In this document: positions 20,569 to 30,014 of the stretch, in pieces
How positions within the stretch are numbered: position 1 is the first letter of the stretch
Layout of the letters: the number at the start of each line of letters is the position of its first letter
Assembly: GCF_004005945.1 (NCBI RefSeq)
Contig: NZ_SACS01000018.1
Location: 1-64,000 of the forward strand
DNA: 64,000 nucleotides
Direction of reading: 5' to 3'
Source of the DNA: Rheinheimera riviphila
GTDB lineage: Bacteria > Pseudomonadota > Gammaproteobacteria > Enterobacterales > Alteromonadaceae
Notes under the pieces: model-generated
The model's input: the letters and a program-made list of their open reading frames with translations, nothing else
What the model was told of the DNA's origin: nothing
The model's database searches: none
Position numbers and translations under genes: made by a program

Positions 20569-21921
20569 ATGACCGATTTAACCCAAGGCTCGTTACGCCG
20601 TCACGTGTGGACGATGGCGCTGCCGATGATGGTTGGCATGTTTGTGCAGTCGCTGTATTTGTTTGTTGATTTGTATTTTGTTGCCGACCTTGGCGCAGAA
20701 GCCATTGCCGCCGTCAGCGCCGCCGGTAATTTGATGATGTTGATCATGGCGTTAACCCAAATGCTGAACGTTGGCTGCGTGGCGCTGATCGCCCGCTACA
20801 CCGGCGCCCGCGAGCACCAACAAGCCAATATTGTGTTTCAGCAGGCGATGCTGATGGGTTTGGCTTTGGCCGTGCTGACGTTAGTGTTGGGCTTTGGGCT
20901 GAGCGGTCTTTATATACAACTGCTGACCGCTGATCCTGTGGTGCAACAACAGGCGCAGCAATTTCTGCAGGCCTATTTGCCGGGGCTGGCGTTGATGTTT
21001 GTTTCAACCGCTATTGCCGCCGCACTACGCGCTGTCGGCGTGGTGAAACCGACCATGCAAGTGCAACTGATCACAGTGCTTATGAATATCGTGCTGGCGC
21101 CGGTGCTGATCGCTGGTTGGGGCACGGGTTACCCGCTCGGCGTGTTTGGCGCTGGCCTGGCCAGCAGTATTTCAGTAACCCTTGGTGTGCTGCTGCTTTG
21201 GGGTTATTTCCTGAAAAGCGACCATTCGGTGCTACAAGTGCCGAAACAGTGGCGATTTGAGGGCAAAGTCTGGCGGCAAATCACAGCGATTGGCGTGCCA
21301 GCCGGTGGCGAATTTGCGCTGATTTTTGTATTTACCGCTTTTGTCTATTGGGTGATCCAGGACTTCGGCACCGCGACTCAGGCCGCTTTTGGCATCGGCA
21401 ACCGCATTTTACAGGCGATGACCATGCCGGCGATGGCCATTTCTTTTGCGCTACCGGCCATTGTTGGCCAGAACTTTGGTGCCGGACAGGCTGAACGGGT
21501 ACGGCAGAGCTTTCGAATTGGCATGCAGCAAATGGCCATGGTGATGGGATTATTATTTATCCTCTGCCAATTGCTGGCCCATCCGCTGATGGCGTTTTTT
21601 AGTGACGACCCTTTAGTATTGGCCGAAGGCGAGCTTTTTATGCGGATCATCAGCTTCAATTGCCTCAGTGTGGTACTGGTGTTTAGTTGTTCCGGGATAT
21701 TCCAGGGGCTTGGCAATACCTGGCCGTCATTGGCGAGTTCATCACTGCGGGTATTTGTGTTTATGTTGCCGGTATTGTGGTTATCCGGACGCAGCGATTT
21801 TTCACCAGCGATGGTCTGGTATTGCTCAGCGGCCAGCGTCTTGCTGCAAGGGCTGTGCAGTTGTTATCTGGTGCGCTGGCAACTGCGCAGCAAATTAACC
21901 GGCTTGCAGGTGGTGGCCTAA
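20569..21921 (+). CDS. MATE-family multidrug efflux protein
   Basis: A 450-residue, 12-segment membrane protein with an AGGAA ribosome site. The MATE fold is recognisable from the two pseudo-repeats starting LRRHVWTMALPMMVGMF and WRQITAIGVPAGGEFAL, plus ALPAIVGQNFGAGQAERV in the second half. It should exchange cationic compounds for Na+ or H+. It follows the MarR gene in one operon; its last four bases overlap the convergent parE stop. Confidence 0.92.
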   Translation: MTDLTQGSLRRHVWTMALPMMVGMFVQSLYLFVDLYFVADLGAEAIAAVSAAGNLMMLIMALTQMLNVGCVALIARYTGAREHQQANIVFQQAMLMGLALAVLTLVLGFGLSGLYIQLLTADPVVQQQAQQFLQAYLPGLALMFVSTAIAAALRAVGVVKPTMQVQLITVLMNIVLAPVLIAGWGTGYPLGVFGAGLASSISVTLGVLLLWGYFLKSDHSVLQVPKQWRFEGKVWRQITAIGVPAGGEFALIFVFTAFVYWVIQDFGTATQAAFGIGNRILQAMTMPAMAISFALPAIVGQNFGAGQAERVRQSFRIGMQQMAMVMGLLFILCQLLAHPLMAFFSDDPLVLAEGELFMRIISFNCLSVVLVFSCSGIFQGLGNTWPSLASSSLRVFVFMLPVLWLSGRSDFSPAMVWYCSAASVLLQGLCSCYLVRWQLRSKLTGLQVVA

Positions 21922-22211
21922 AGCTCAAAAAAATGCTTCATCGGCTCCATTTGCTGATGAAGTATTCTGATGATAAAAATATCATTCTGCCGCGGTCGGT
22001 AAAAAATGGCGTGCCGTTGATGATCATGACGGCGAACTTCAGCGGCGATGTCAGGGCACTGATATCCCATCAGCGGCGAGATGGCAAGCAGGCGAAACAC
22101 CTTGTCCAGTTCGTTGGTGTACTCATCGGCCTTAACGCTGCCGAAGTTCAACAAGGTATATTCGTAGATGGCCGCGAAATCTTCAGCGGCAAGCCTCGAA
22201 AGTTTATACAT
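21918..22211 (-). CDS. parE: ParE/RelE-superfamily toxin
   Basis: A 97-residue toxin of the ParE type (MYKLSRLAAEDFAAIYEYTL; late block YRPRQNDIFIIRILHQQM). The ATG at 22211 lies inside the end of the antitoxin gene (8-base overlap), typical of type II modules. ParE members poison DNA gyrase, but some relatives cleave mRNA; the target is not shown here. It ends tail to tail against the MATE gene with a four-base overlap. Confidence 0.9.
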   Translation of the reverse strand: MYKLSRLAAEDFAAIYEYTLLNFGSVKADEYTNELDKVFRLLAISPLMGYQCPDIAAEVRRHDHQRHAIFYRPRQNDIFIIRILHQQMEPMKHFFEL

Positions 22212-22446
22212 GGTGTTTTTGTTTAACCTGAGCAGCAATGTCGTGCAGTGACAGGTCACTTTCACCACTTCGCTCACCGGCTTCTACGGCATTCCTTAAT
22301 GCAGCGGTTTGATGTTCCTGACGCTCCAGCAAACGTAATGCAGTACGCACAATTTCGCTGGTGGAGCCGTAGCGTCCAGACTCAAGCAACTTACTGACAA
22401 AATCGTCGAGTTGAGCGCCAATGGTGACACTGGTAGTTCTAGACAT
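22204..22446 (-). CDS. parD: ParD-type ribbon-helix-helix antitoxin
   Basis: An 80-residue antitoxin. The N-terminal ribbon and helices (TTSVTIGAQLDDFVSKLLES then YGSTSEIVRTALRLLERQE) form the DNA-binding RHH domain; the C-terminal tail wraps the toxin in known complexes. It is first in the operon and overlaps parE by 8 bases. Autorepression is expected through the palindrome immediately upstream. Confidence 0.93.
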   Translation of the reverse strand: MSRTTSVTIGAQLDDFVSKLLESGRYGSTSEIVRTALRLLERQEHQTAALRNAVEAGERSGESDLSLHDIAAQVKQKHHV

Positions 22447-22457
22447 GATCTGGCCTT

Positions 22458-22505
22458 TTGTGTGAATAGTTCACACAAGTATAATGCGCACGTCAGCTGC
22501 GTCAA
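22458..22505 (-). promoter_or_regulatory. parDE promoter with ParD operator palindrome
   Basis: On the minus strand a -35 box TTGACG (22500-22505) and a -10 box TATACT (22478-22483) are separated by 16 bases. Immediately downstream lies a perfect 9-base inverted repeat with a 3-base centre, TTGTGTGAA/TTCACACAA (22458-22478), overlapping the -10 edge. Position and symmetry fit an autoregulatory operator. Confidence 0.85.
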
Positions 22506-22558
22506 TGCCAGCTGCAGTCGTGTAAACGCTACACAGCCACCCCATTCTGATCACCATG

Positions 22559-24064
22559 CTACTTCCGATACAGCAACTCCAGCACCAACATATATAACTC
22601 CTGCGCCTGCTGGTTGGGCAAAGCTGCCAGCGTCACGGTGCCATTGGCGGTGCTCAAATGAACCTGCACCAGTTGCTGCCGGCGGAAAAATAGCGACTGC
22701 GTCAACTGCACTTTTTGTACTTGCTGCAGCGGCAGCACTTGCCAGTGTTGGCCGATGCCGCCATGCCAGAGGTACAACACCTGATCCTGCACCAAAAAAC
22801 CGTGCCAGCGACGATAAGCCCACCAATCCGCCAGCTGCCATAACCCCACAACTAACAGCCCCGTCACCGCCAGCTCCGCTGTTGTCGGGCTGATTGCCAC
22901 GATGTTGGTTTGCCAAATGACCCACCACAGCAAACCGAGCATCACCGCTGCCACTAAAAAAATGCTGCCCCAAACGACGAGCAACCGCCGGAAATAGGCC
23001 GGAGCATACTGCTGCAAAGGCATTTGCCGGATATCCGACAACCGGACTCGTTGCTGCGCGCCCAATTGCTGATCGATGTCGGCCATGGTTTGCCCGAGCA
23101 GCACAAACTTGCTTTTTTGTTCCTGCGAATTGGCAAAACCATGAAAAGCAAGTGAAAAGTGACCTAGCCACCGCGCCAGCCATGGTTGATTAATGGTCAG
23201 CATCTGCACCCGTTTGGTCTGGATCCGCTGCGACTTTTTCAGCAAGGTGCCTTGTACCAGCTGTAATTGCCGTTCATCGCGCACAAAATGCTGTGGGTAC
23301 AACCAAATCAGCGTCATCAATAACAGCGCTAATCCGACCATCAGCAATACACCCAGGCCAACCACCAATTGCAGCTCAAAACTATGTTGCAATCCGGATT
23401 GCTGCAGCAGTGCCCGGCCTTGTGCCCACAGGCTTTGAAACAAATCGCCATTCAGCTGGGATTGAACAGCGCCAAACACCGCCAGTAGTGGTAACCATAA
23501 ATGTTTGTTGTAGAGCGTCGCCAACCAAATCCGGAACAATGGGGTAGAAGGCGCGCGGTGCTCAACTTGCTCGCCGCCTTGTAGCAAAGCCAATTGCAGT
23601 GAGGTCAGGCCGGTCAGATAAAATTCCTGCTGTTGGCTGCCGGCACTATCAAGACTGACGGCATAAAGATGCAGCGGTCGAAAGTAAAAAGGCTGTTGTA
23701 CCTGCAGCTCCTGAATCCGCGATTTCGCTAACTGTAAATGTTGTTTATGCAGCAATCCGCGCCGCAGCTCGATGCCTTGGGCAGTCACCCGAAACCGGGT
23801 ATAACGCCAATTCAACACTGCGCTGCCAAGAATCAGCAGCGCCAGGCCAACAATCAGCAATGGCACATAAGCGCTAAAACGATCGCTAAAGGATAAATAA
23901 GCACCACCAATAATAGCCCCAGCCCATTGCACCACAGCTTTAATCAGCAGCGGCAACAGCGCCCAAATGGAGCTACGCTGCCAAGGCTCAGATAACGGTT
24001 CAGATGCATGTTCAGCTGAATGCTCAGGCGTGGCCGGCGACTCTGGTGTCTCAATGTTCGGCAT
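22559..24064 (-). CDS. YdbT-like bacterial PH-domain membrane protein
   Basis: A 501-residue protein with several membrane pairs (about 35-80, 175-250, 360-410) and three soluble PH-like (DUF304) domains marked by strands such as ARFRVTAQGIELRRGLLHKQ-type segments. The ATG at 24064 has GGAG upstream; a GTG at 24076 is an alternative. It overlaps the end of the YdbS-like gene by 14 bases, so the pair is coupled. In E. coli ydbS and ydbT are adjacent; roles in membrane resistance are suggested but not settled. Confidence 0.82.
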   Translation of the reverse strand: MPNIETPESPATPEHSAEHASEPLSEPWQRSSIWALLPLLIKAVVQWAGAIIGGAYLSFSDRFSAYVPLLIVGLALLILGSAVLNWRYTRFRVTAQGIELRRGLLHKQHLQLAKSRIQELQVQQPFYFRPLHLYAVSLDSAGSQQQEFYLTGLTSLQLALLQGGEQVEHRAPSTPLFRIWLATLYNKHLWLPLLAVFGAVQSQLNGDLFQSLWAQGRALLQQSGLQHSFELQLVVGLGVLLMVGLALLLMTLIWLYPQHFVRDERQLQLVQGTLLKKSQRIQTKRVQMLTINQPWLARWLGHFSLAFHGFANSQEQKSKFVLLGQTMADIDQQLGAQQRVRLSDIRQMPLQQYAPAYFRRLLVVWGSIFLVAAVMLGLLWWVIWQTNIVAISPTTAELAVTGLLVVGLWQLADWWAYRRWHGFLVQDQVLYLWHGGIGQHWQVLPLQQVQKVQLTQSLFFRRQQLVQVHLSTANGTVTLAALPNQQAQELYMLVLELLYRK

Positions 24065-24584
24065 CAGTCTCTCCACGCGGGATCAGCCGACTCAGTTGTT
24101 CAGAGAGCGCCTGTGCCAGTTGATGCTCAATATCCGCCAGCGAGGCTTCAGCATCCAGACCACCGGCGGTATACACTTTGAGTGTGGCCAACCCAAAGCG
24201 TTTTTGCAGTGGCCCCTGACTGATGCTGACATGCTGCACCCTTTGCAGTGGGATCAGCACCGCCTTGCGCCATAACACACCGGATTGCAACAGAAAATCC
24301 TGGGTACGGAGTAAAAACCGCTGATGGCGGATTTGCAGTGGCAGCCAACACCAGCTCACGATAAACACCAACGCGGTGACAGCCCAAAGTAGCCAACATA
24401 TCCAATGTGAACCGCGCCACCAGTGCACCATCGCCAATCCGCACACTACGATCACGAACCTCAGCAACCACACCCAACGCCGTTTGGCCAAAGCTTGTGC
24501 CGGTAATAACAACCAATCGTCCGGTAACGGACCGGACAAAGCCTGATCGTCCAAAAATCCGGCATCAAGCAGCTGATTAGTCAT
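24051..24584 (-). CDS. YdbS-like PH-domain membrane protein
   Basis: A 177-residue protein with two adjacent membrane segments (about 38-75) and one PH-like DUF304 domain (LPLQIRHQRFLLRTQDFLL, then VLIPLQRVQHVSISQGPLQ and FGLATLKVYTAGG). It starts at an ATG with GAGG upstream and is the first gene of the pair. Function as for its partner; no catalytic residues are expected. Confidence 0.83.
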   Translation of the reverse strand: MTNQLLDAGFLDDQALSGPLPDDWLLLPAQALAKRRWVWLLRFVIVVCGLAMVHWWRGSHWICWLLWAVTALVFIVSWCWLPLQIRHQRFLLRTQDFLLQSGVLWRKAVLIPLQRVQHVSISQGPLQKRFGLATLKVYTAGGLDAEASLADIEHQLAQALSEQLSRLIPRGETDAEH

Positions 24585-24720
24585 GGCATAGCCTCAGAAA
24601 ATTGCAAAGCGACAGCATATCGCAATGGTTTCACTGATGGCTAACCAATGTGAAACATGTTGTGAATAATGTACTGAATTTCTTGGGGCGGCGGGTCAAC
24701 GCTGCCGATCAGAGGTAGAA

Positions 24721-24749
24721 CACGCCTTTTGTCATGCAAAAGGCGTGCT
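24721..24749 (-). terminator. likely hairpin terminator after amylase gene
   Basis: An 11-base-pair inverted repeat (CACGCCTTTTG/CAAAAGGCGTG) with a 5-base loop lies 17 bases beyond the amylase stop. The following T-tract is weak on both strands, so it may act as a transcript-stabilising hairpin instead. Confidence 0.55.
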
Positions 24750-24765
24750 TTCTAACAAATACCCG

Positions 24766-26760
24766 CTAAGGAAAATTCTCAATCAAAGCAGCATGTTGGC
24801 CAAAACTGAACACATTCAGTTTGCCGCATTGCGCCATGTGGTTTTGACTGGCGTAGGGCGCACCGGGTTGGTTGATATTGCCTTCCCAGCCCTGACCATT
24901 TTTGACAAAAGCCTTTAACTCGAACCAACCATTGCTGGTTTTGCTGCAGTCCATGTCGACGTCGAGCATCCAGTAATGGGCACCAAAGCGGTTTAACGCC
25001 TCAACACCATAACCGTCAGCGGCTACGGTGCGGATGGCGCCCCAGCCTGCTGGCCAGCTGTTGGTGGTCCAGTCCAGCGCTGTGCCCTCGGCGGTGGCAG
25101 TCTGACTGGCTTCGCGGCCATACCAATCCAGGAAATTATCATTACTTTTCCAGGGCGTGGTGGTGGCATTTTTCAGATTCCGATGGCGGATCGGCATGGC
25201 ACATACCAGGTTGGCGGCGGTACAAGTGAGACCCAGCTGTTGCTGCGCTGAAACATGATCCAGCCCACCGCGGACAAACATATCCTGGCCACTGAGGGTT
25301 TGTGCCTGAATAAACACCACAGTGCGCTGATAATTGCCGTTTTGCGGTGGTTGGCTGCTGCCAATTTTCGCCTGATGGTGAATGGCAAACGCATCCGATG
25401 CTGGCACATTGGCCTGGATCCGGCCATCGGCGCCAACACTGATCACTTCGCCACTACAAGCGGTTTTAGCGCTGTTGAGCTGGCCTTTTAACACGTTACA
25501 ATACTGGCCCGGCGCCATGCCGGTTGGCAGCGATGTATTCAAGGCGTAACCTTCGCGGTTAATCACCACAAAACCTAAACCTGCGCGGCCAAAAGCAATC
25601 TGATTATTGCCATTGTCCCACCAATGGGTGGTGCGCCATTCGGCGGCAGTGTGATTGCGAAATTGCACCGCGCCTGCGATATACCCCCAGCGATGTTCAC
25701 ACTTCCAATCGTTGCCAAAGCAATTCAGGTTGCCGTTTTGATAAACCGCAGCCGCCGGCGGCCCCTGATCACCATTGCTAAAACCATAACTCGACATCAC
25801 CTGCGGATAACCATAGGGGTAAGCCAGCATAAAAACGTTGGCCAAATCGTACAGTCGGCCGTCTTTGTAAGTCACCACATTGCCGGCGCCACCATGCCCC
25901 CGCTGATTATCATGGTTGTCGACAAACACCACCGCCTGCGCACTCGGCAAAAAGCCCCAGCCTTCACCAAAGTTGGAAAGACTCGCCAAGCGACCGGCTT
26001 TAAACACGTTGCCAAGCTGCACTGAGTATTTAAATTCAGTCACTAAACCAACGCCGATATATTCGTTGGCTTTGACCGCTTCATCGCCTTGATCAATCAC
26101 TTCCTGATAAATCAGCGGGCTGGAGGTTAATTTGCCCTTGATCGCGGCAATATCGGCCACTGCCATATGCTTGGCCGCATCAATCCGGAATCCCTTCACG
26201 CCAAGCGCCAGCAAGTCATTTAAATAGGCCGCCAGCGTGTTTTGTACATAAGGTGCGCCGGTGTTTAAGTCCGGCAAGCCCACTAACTCACAGTTTTGTA
26301 CCCGCCAGCGGTCATTGCCATAGTCACTGCCATTGATGGTGCAGCTGTTGTGAAAATCCTGCGTCGAGTACATCGGGTAAGAACGGTTACCATAATTGGA
26401 GCCTGCAATACCGACACCGCCGCCACTGGCCATATGGTTAATCACCGCGTCGACATAAATATCAACGCCCGCCGTGTTGCAGCGCTGCACCATATTGATA
26501 AAGGCGGCGCGATCACCACTGCGGCTTTGCAGCTGATAACTGACCGGCTGATAGCGCGTCCACCAGGCACTGCCCTGAATATGTTCAGAAGGCGGGGATA
26601 CCTGAATGGCGGCATATCCCTGCGGCCCCAGATAATTTTCGCATTCGCTGGCAATATCGCTCCAGCGCCATTCAAACAAATGCACAAACGTGGTTTTTTG
26701 TGCCGCAAAGGCCGGACTGACCGCCAGCAGAGCGCTGGCGGCTAATGGGATGTAGTTCAT
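24766..26760 (-). CDS. secreted alpha-amylase, GH13 chloride-dependent type
   Basis: A 664-residue starch-degrading enzyme with a signal peptide ending near AFAA. The (beta/alpha)8 barrel carries the GH13 residues D194 ([10 protein letters not shown]), E220 (YQEVID) and D284 ([10 protein letters not shown]). [12 protein letters not shown] followed by VTEFKYS matches the animal-type amylases also known from cold-adapted marine bacteria. After the catalytic part a roughly 170-residue C-terminal domain ([21 protein letters not shown] onward, several Cys) may be a binding module. Single gene, divergent from a secreted esterase. A partial alpha-glucosidase at the window end may complete maltodextrin use. 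Confidence 0.94.
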   Translation of the reverse strand: MNYIPLAASALLAVSPAFAAQKTTFVHLFEWRWSDIASECENYLGPQGYAAIQVSPPSEHIQGSAWWTRYQPVSYQLQSRSGDRAAFINMVQRCNTAGVDIYVDAVINHMASGGGVGIAGSNYGNRSYPMYSTQDFHNSCTINGSDYGNDRWRVQNCELVGLPDLNTGAPYVQNTLAAYLNDLLALGVKGFRIDAAKHMAVADIAAIKGKLTSSPLIYQEVIDQGDEAVKANEYIGVGLVTEFKYSVQLGNVFKAGRLASLSNFGEGWGFLPSAQAVVFVDNHDNQRGHGGAGNVVTYKDGRLYDLANVFMLAYPYGYPQVMSSYGFSNGDQGPPAAAVYQNGNLNCFGNDWKCEHRWGYIAGAVQFRNHTAAEWRTTHWWDNGNNQIAFGRAGLGFVVINREGYALNTSLPTGMAPGQYCNVLKGQLNSAKTACSGEVISVGADGRIQANVPASDAFAIHHQAKIGSSQPPQNGNYQRTVVFIQAQTLSGQDMFVRGGLDHVSAQQQLGLTCTAANLVCAMPIRHRNLKNATTTPWKSNDNFLDWYGREASQTATAEGTALDWTTNSWPAGWGAIRTVAADGYGVEALNRFGAHYWMLDVDMDCSKTSNGWFELKAFVKNGQGWEGNINQPGAPYASQNHMAQCGKLNVFSFGQHAALIENFP

Positions 26761-27071
26761 ATTTTTCCTCGTCGTTTTTGGGATTTTTAGTTCTGGCAGG
26801 TGCCTGTGTGGGCGTGCAGCTCTTCTTGGCTACTGCGAAAGACCTTAGTCGCTCGCGCCATGATTAAAAAACAATCAACCATTGAATACGTTTGCAGGAA
26901 TTTTACATCTACTACACAGCTGGATAATGTGCTGAGATGGCACAGAACTTAAGCGTAAAACTGTAAATGAAGCCGCCATAAGGTTTAAATCATGTTTTAA
27001 TCCTGTTTTATTTATGTCTCTTCACGATGTTGTGCCGGATGCTCAGGCTGCAATTTCAACAGGAGAATCAA
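26761..27071. other. divergent intergenic region between amylase and esterase genes
   Basis: A 310-base AT-rich gap between divergent starts. It must contain promoters for both genes, but no convincing -35/-10 pair, CRP site or operator was identified by eye. Confidence 0.4.
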
Positions 27072-27992
27072 ATGAAAAATACCATCCTTGCAACATTCGT
27101 CGGCCTGAGCGCTTTAGGATTAACCGCTTGTGGCAGCAGTGGCAGCAGCGATAGTGCCGTTGTCACTAATCCACCACCACCGGTACAAGTTGCGCCAAGT
27201 GCCTGCGGCGTTTTAAAAGCGAATGAACAGTGTCTACAGATCAATAATCGTCATTTTATGTTGATTAGCCCGGCGGCCAAAACCACACCTTCGCCGATTG
27301 TGCTGGCCTTTTACGGCTCGCCGCCTTCTTATGGCACACCGCAGGAACTGGACTCCTTTTTAGGTTTACATGCGCTGGCCGACAGCAAAAACTACTTAAT
27401 TGCCTTGCCATTGGGTGGTCAGGATTGGACCTGGGAAAGTAATGTGCAAGAAGGCAGCAATCCAAGTGCCGATACTGCGCTCAGCCTCGCCATCATCGAC
27501 AAACTGGTTAATGAGCATCAGGGAGACAATAACAAAGTCGCGACTGTTGGTTTTTCTGCAGGCGCCATGATGTCGTATCAATTGGCTTGTCAGGTACCGC
27601 ACCGGGTCAAAGCTGCTTTTGCCGTGTCCGGTCAACTTCGGGGCAGTTTGCCAGCCTGCAAACCGTCAGTTCCGGTGGTGCTGCACCATTTACATGGCAC
27701 TGCCGACACTGATATGGCGTTAGAAGGCAGGGTGGCGCTGTCAGGCAATGTGATCAACAGTCTTTCAGGCACCTTGGAACGCTTCCGCCAGATCAATGGC
27801 TGTAGCACCAATACCATCGTCAGCGATGCTTTCAAACTCACGGCGAAGGATCAAACGGCCAAAACCACCAGCTTTCAGGGTTGTATCAAGCCAACACAGT
27901 TCACGATGGTTGAAGGCGGGCAACACCATCCGGAGTATCTGAAACCGGTGTTGCATCAATTATTAACCACCAGTTTTACCAGCGGTTTTTAA
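27072..27992 (+). CDS. lipoprotein alpha/beta hydrolase (PHB-depolymerase-like esterase)
   Basis: A 306-residue lipoprotein. The ATG at 27072 follows AGGAG and opens a lipobox signal (FVGLSALGLTACGSSG, lipidated Cys near 21) and a Ser/Pro-rich linker. The catalytic triad is visible: nucleophile in VGFSAGAMMS, Asp in LHGTADTD, His in EGGQHHPE. It resembles LpqC/PHB-depolymerase-type esterases; the polymer or ester substrate is unknown. The next gene on the same strand is a second enzyme of the same superfamily. Confidence 0.8.
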   Translation: MKNTILATFVGLSALGLTACGSSGSSDSAVVTNPPPPVQVAPSACGVLKANEQCLQINNRHFMLISPAAKTTPSPIVLAFYGSPPSYGTPQELDSFLGLHALADSKNYLIALPLGGQDWTWESNVQEGSNPSADTALSLAIIDKLVNEHQGDNNKVATVGFSAGAMMSYQLACQVPHRVKAAFAVSGQLRGSLPACKPSVPVVLHHLHGTADTDMALEGRVALSGNVINSLSGTLERFRQINGCSTNTIVSDAFKLTAKDQTAKTTSFQGCIKPTQFTMVEGGQHHPEYLKPVLHQLLTTSFTSGF

Positions 27993-28061
27993 GCCGGGAT
28001 CGGATTGCTAAAATCACCGTGGTGCGTCAGGATTATCTAACCAATCCGCTGGCGATCACTG

Positions 28062-29075
28062 ATGCCTATGACTTTGACTTGGACTTTGACCCTGACTCGC
28101 AGAACAATGCAGCCGCTGTGGTGGCTGCTTTTTTTACCTTGGTACGGTATTGCGGCAACTGAGCGCATTGTCGATACCAAGCCGGACGCAGGCCTGCAGA
28201 TAACGGCACTGCAGCCCGGCGAATACCAGCGTAAAGTCGCCAATCACCGAAAATACCTGCTGTACGTGCCGCGCTCGTTAAATGCCGGAATGAAAGCCGG
28301 GAGCAAAGCCGGTACAGCAGTGCCGCTGGTGCTATTTTTCCACGGCGGTGGCGGTCATATGGAGCAAGCGGCCAAAGCTTATGGCTGGCGCGAAACCGCT
28401 GAGCGCGAAGGCTTTGTGCTGGCGTTCCCCAATGGTTCCAGTGCGTTTCCACGCAGTCATCTTGCCACCTGGAATGCCGGACATTGTTGTGGTTATGCCC
28501 GCGATGAACAAGTCGATGACATCGCTTATGTGAAAAATGTGCTTCAGGACATCCAGGCGCAACTGCCGATTAACCCACAGCAAATTTTCGCCAGCGGCAT
28601 GTCGAACGGCGGCATGTTGGCGCATCGTTTAGCGTGCGAGATGGCGGATACTTTTCGGGCAGTCGCCGCCGTTGCCGGTACCGACAATACCGTGCAGTGC
28701 CAACCAAGCCGCGCCATTTCGGTGCTGCATATCCATGCTCAAGATGACAGCCATGTGTTGTTTCAGGGTGGCGCTGGCGAAGATGCTTTTCGGGATAAAA
28801 GCAAAGTCACTGATTTCACTTCGGTTGCTGACACAATCAAACGCTGGCAACAACGGCTGCAACTGCCCGCCAACGCCAACCGGGTGCTGCAACAGCCCGG
28901 CGTGTACAGCGATCGCTGGCAAAGCACGGATGGCCGGATTCAACTGCAATTGGTGGTCACCGAAAGCGGCGGCCACTCATGGCCCGGCGGCAAAGCAGTG
29001 CGCGGCAAACAACCATCAACGGCGATTGATGCCAATACACTGATTTGGCAGTTTTTTCAGGCGCAGTTGCTGTGA
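28062..29075 (+). CDS. secreted PHB-depolymerase/feruloyl-esterase-like hydrolase
   Basis: A 337-residue secreted hydrolase of the LpqC family: oxyanion loop VLFFHGGGGHMEQA, then FPNGSS and WNAGHCCGYA, nucleophile ASGMSNGGMLAHRLAC and C-terminal GGHSWPGGK with the catalytic His. Such enzymes cleave polyhydroxybutyrate oligomers or feruloyl esters. The start is uncertain: ATGs at 28062, 28071 and 28107 are in frame, and the last begins a good signal peptide (MQPLWWLLFLPWYGIA). An in-frame low-complexity TLTWTLTLT stretch precedes it. Confidence 0.85.
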   Translation: MPMTLTWTLTLTRRTMQPLWWLLFLPWYGIAATERIVDTKPDAGLQITALQPGEYQRKVANHRKYLLYVPRSLNAGMKAGSKAGTAVPLVLFFHGGGGHMEQAAKAYGWRETAEREGFVLAFPNGSSAFPRSHLATWNAGHCCGYARDEQVDDIAYVKNVLQDIQAQLPINPQQIFASGMSNGGMLAHRLACEMADTFRAVAAVAGTDNTVQCQPSRAISVLHIHAQDDSHVLFQGGAGEDAFRDKSKVTDFTSVADTIKRWQQRLQLPANANRVLQQPGVYSDRWQSTDGRIQLQLVVTESGGHSWPGGKAVRGKQPSTAIDANTLIWQFFQAQLL

Positions 29076-29209
29076 AGTACTTTTCATTTTCGGCACATCT
29101 TGTATCCGATATACCGAAGTGGAATGACCACAGCAAAACCACAGGTTGTGACTGGCAGTTAAGGCCGTTACAATCGACGGCATGACCAAGCCACGGGTGT
29201 AATACAGTA

Positions 29210-29626
29210 ATGCAAACCGATATTCGCTGGCAGCAACGATTTGCTAATTTTCAACAAGCGCTGCGAGAACTAACTGAAGCCGTTGATTTGGCCAATCATC
29301 GACCACTCTCCAAGCTGGAGCAACAAGGTTTGATTCAGGCGTTTGAATACAATTACGAACTGGCCTGGAACTGTATGAAAGACTTTTATCAGTTTCAGGG
29401 CGAAACCGATTTGCAGGGTTCGCGCGATGCGATTCGGCTGGCCTTCAAACGCGGTTTGATTAAGGACGGCGAATTATGGATGGACATGATTAAAAGCCGC
29501 GCCTTAACGTCTCATACTTATAACCTTGAAACGGCGCAGGCTATCGCCCGGCTAATTTTGCAAAGCTATTACCCGGCTTTTTTGCAACTGGCTCACGATC
29601 TTGGTACACACCTCGATGGTCACTGA
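29210..29626 (+). CDS. hepT: HepT-type HEPN toxin
   Basis: A 138-residue all-helical protein of the nucleotidyltransferase-substrate-binding (HI0074) family. It carries the complete RX4HXY motif (R97, H102, Y104 in KSRALTSHTYN), the RNase centre of HepT. In characterised MntA-HepT systems the partner adenylylates this Tyr to silence the toxin. It overlaps the MntA-type gene by 11 bases. Confidence 0.88.
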   Translation: MQTDIRWQQRFANFQQALRELTEAVDLANHRPLSKLEQQGLIQAFEYNYELAWNCMKDFYQFQGETDLQGSRDAIRLAFKRGLIKDGELWMDMIKSRALTSHTYNLETAQAIARLILQSYYPAFLQLAHDLGTHLDGH

Positions 29627-29927
29627 ACATTTTGGTTTGTCTGGCTGCATGGTGCAGCAAATTCAACAAGTTCTGGCGGCCTATCCTTCGATTGAACAAG
29701 TGCTCCTGTACGGCTCTCGTGCGATGGGAAAGGAAAAGTACGGCTCTGATATCGATTTGGTGATTGTCGGCGCGGATTTTAGCCATCAGCAATTGCTGCA
29801 TCTGTTGACGGCGCTGGACGATTTATTATTACCTTATTCTTTTGATATCAGCAGATTAGATGACATCGCCAATCCTGAACTTCATGCGCATATCCAGCGG
29901 GTTGGCCAAGTTTTTTACCAGCGCTGA
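29616..29927 (+). CDS. mntA: MntA-type nucleotidyltransferase antitoxin
   Basis: A 104-residue minimal nucleotidyltransferase with the GSX10DXD motif (G33, S34, D45, D47 in LYGSRAMGKEKYGSDIDL). It is expected to adenylylate the HepT-type partner encoded just upstream. The ATG at 29616 gives the overlap usual for TA pairs; an upstream TTG at 29601 is possible. A related module lies at 44.4-45.2 kb. Confidence 0.88.
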   Translation: MVTEHFGLSGCMVQQIQQVLAAYPSIEQVLLYGSRAMGKEKYGSDIDLVIVGADFSHQQLLHLLTALDDLLLPYSFDISRLDDIANPELHAHIQRVGQVFYQR

Positions 29928-30014
29928 CGCATGGTTGCACCTTTGACCAAAAGCAACTTAAACCCTAAGATGGCGCTTACTTCTGGCCACATTTATCAAT
30001 AACCCGGACCCAAT

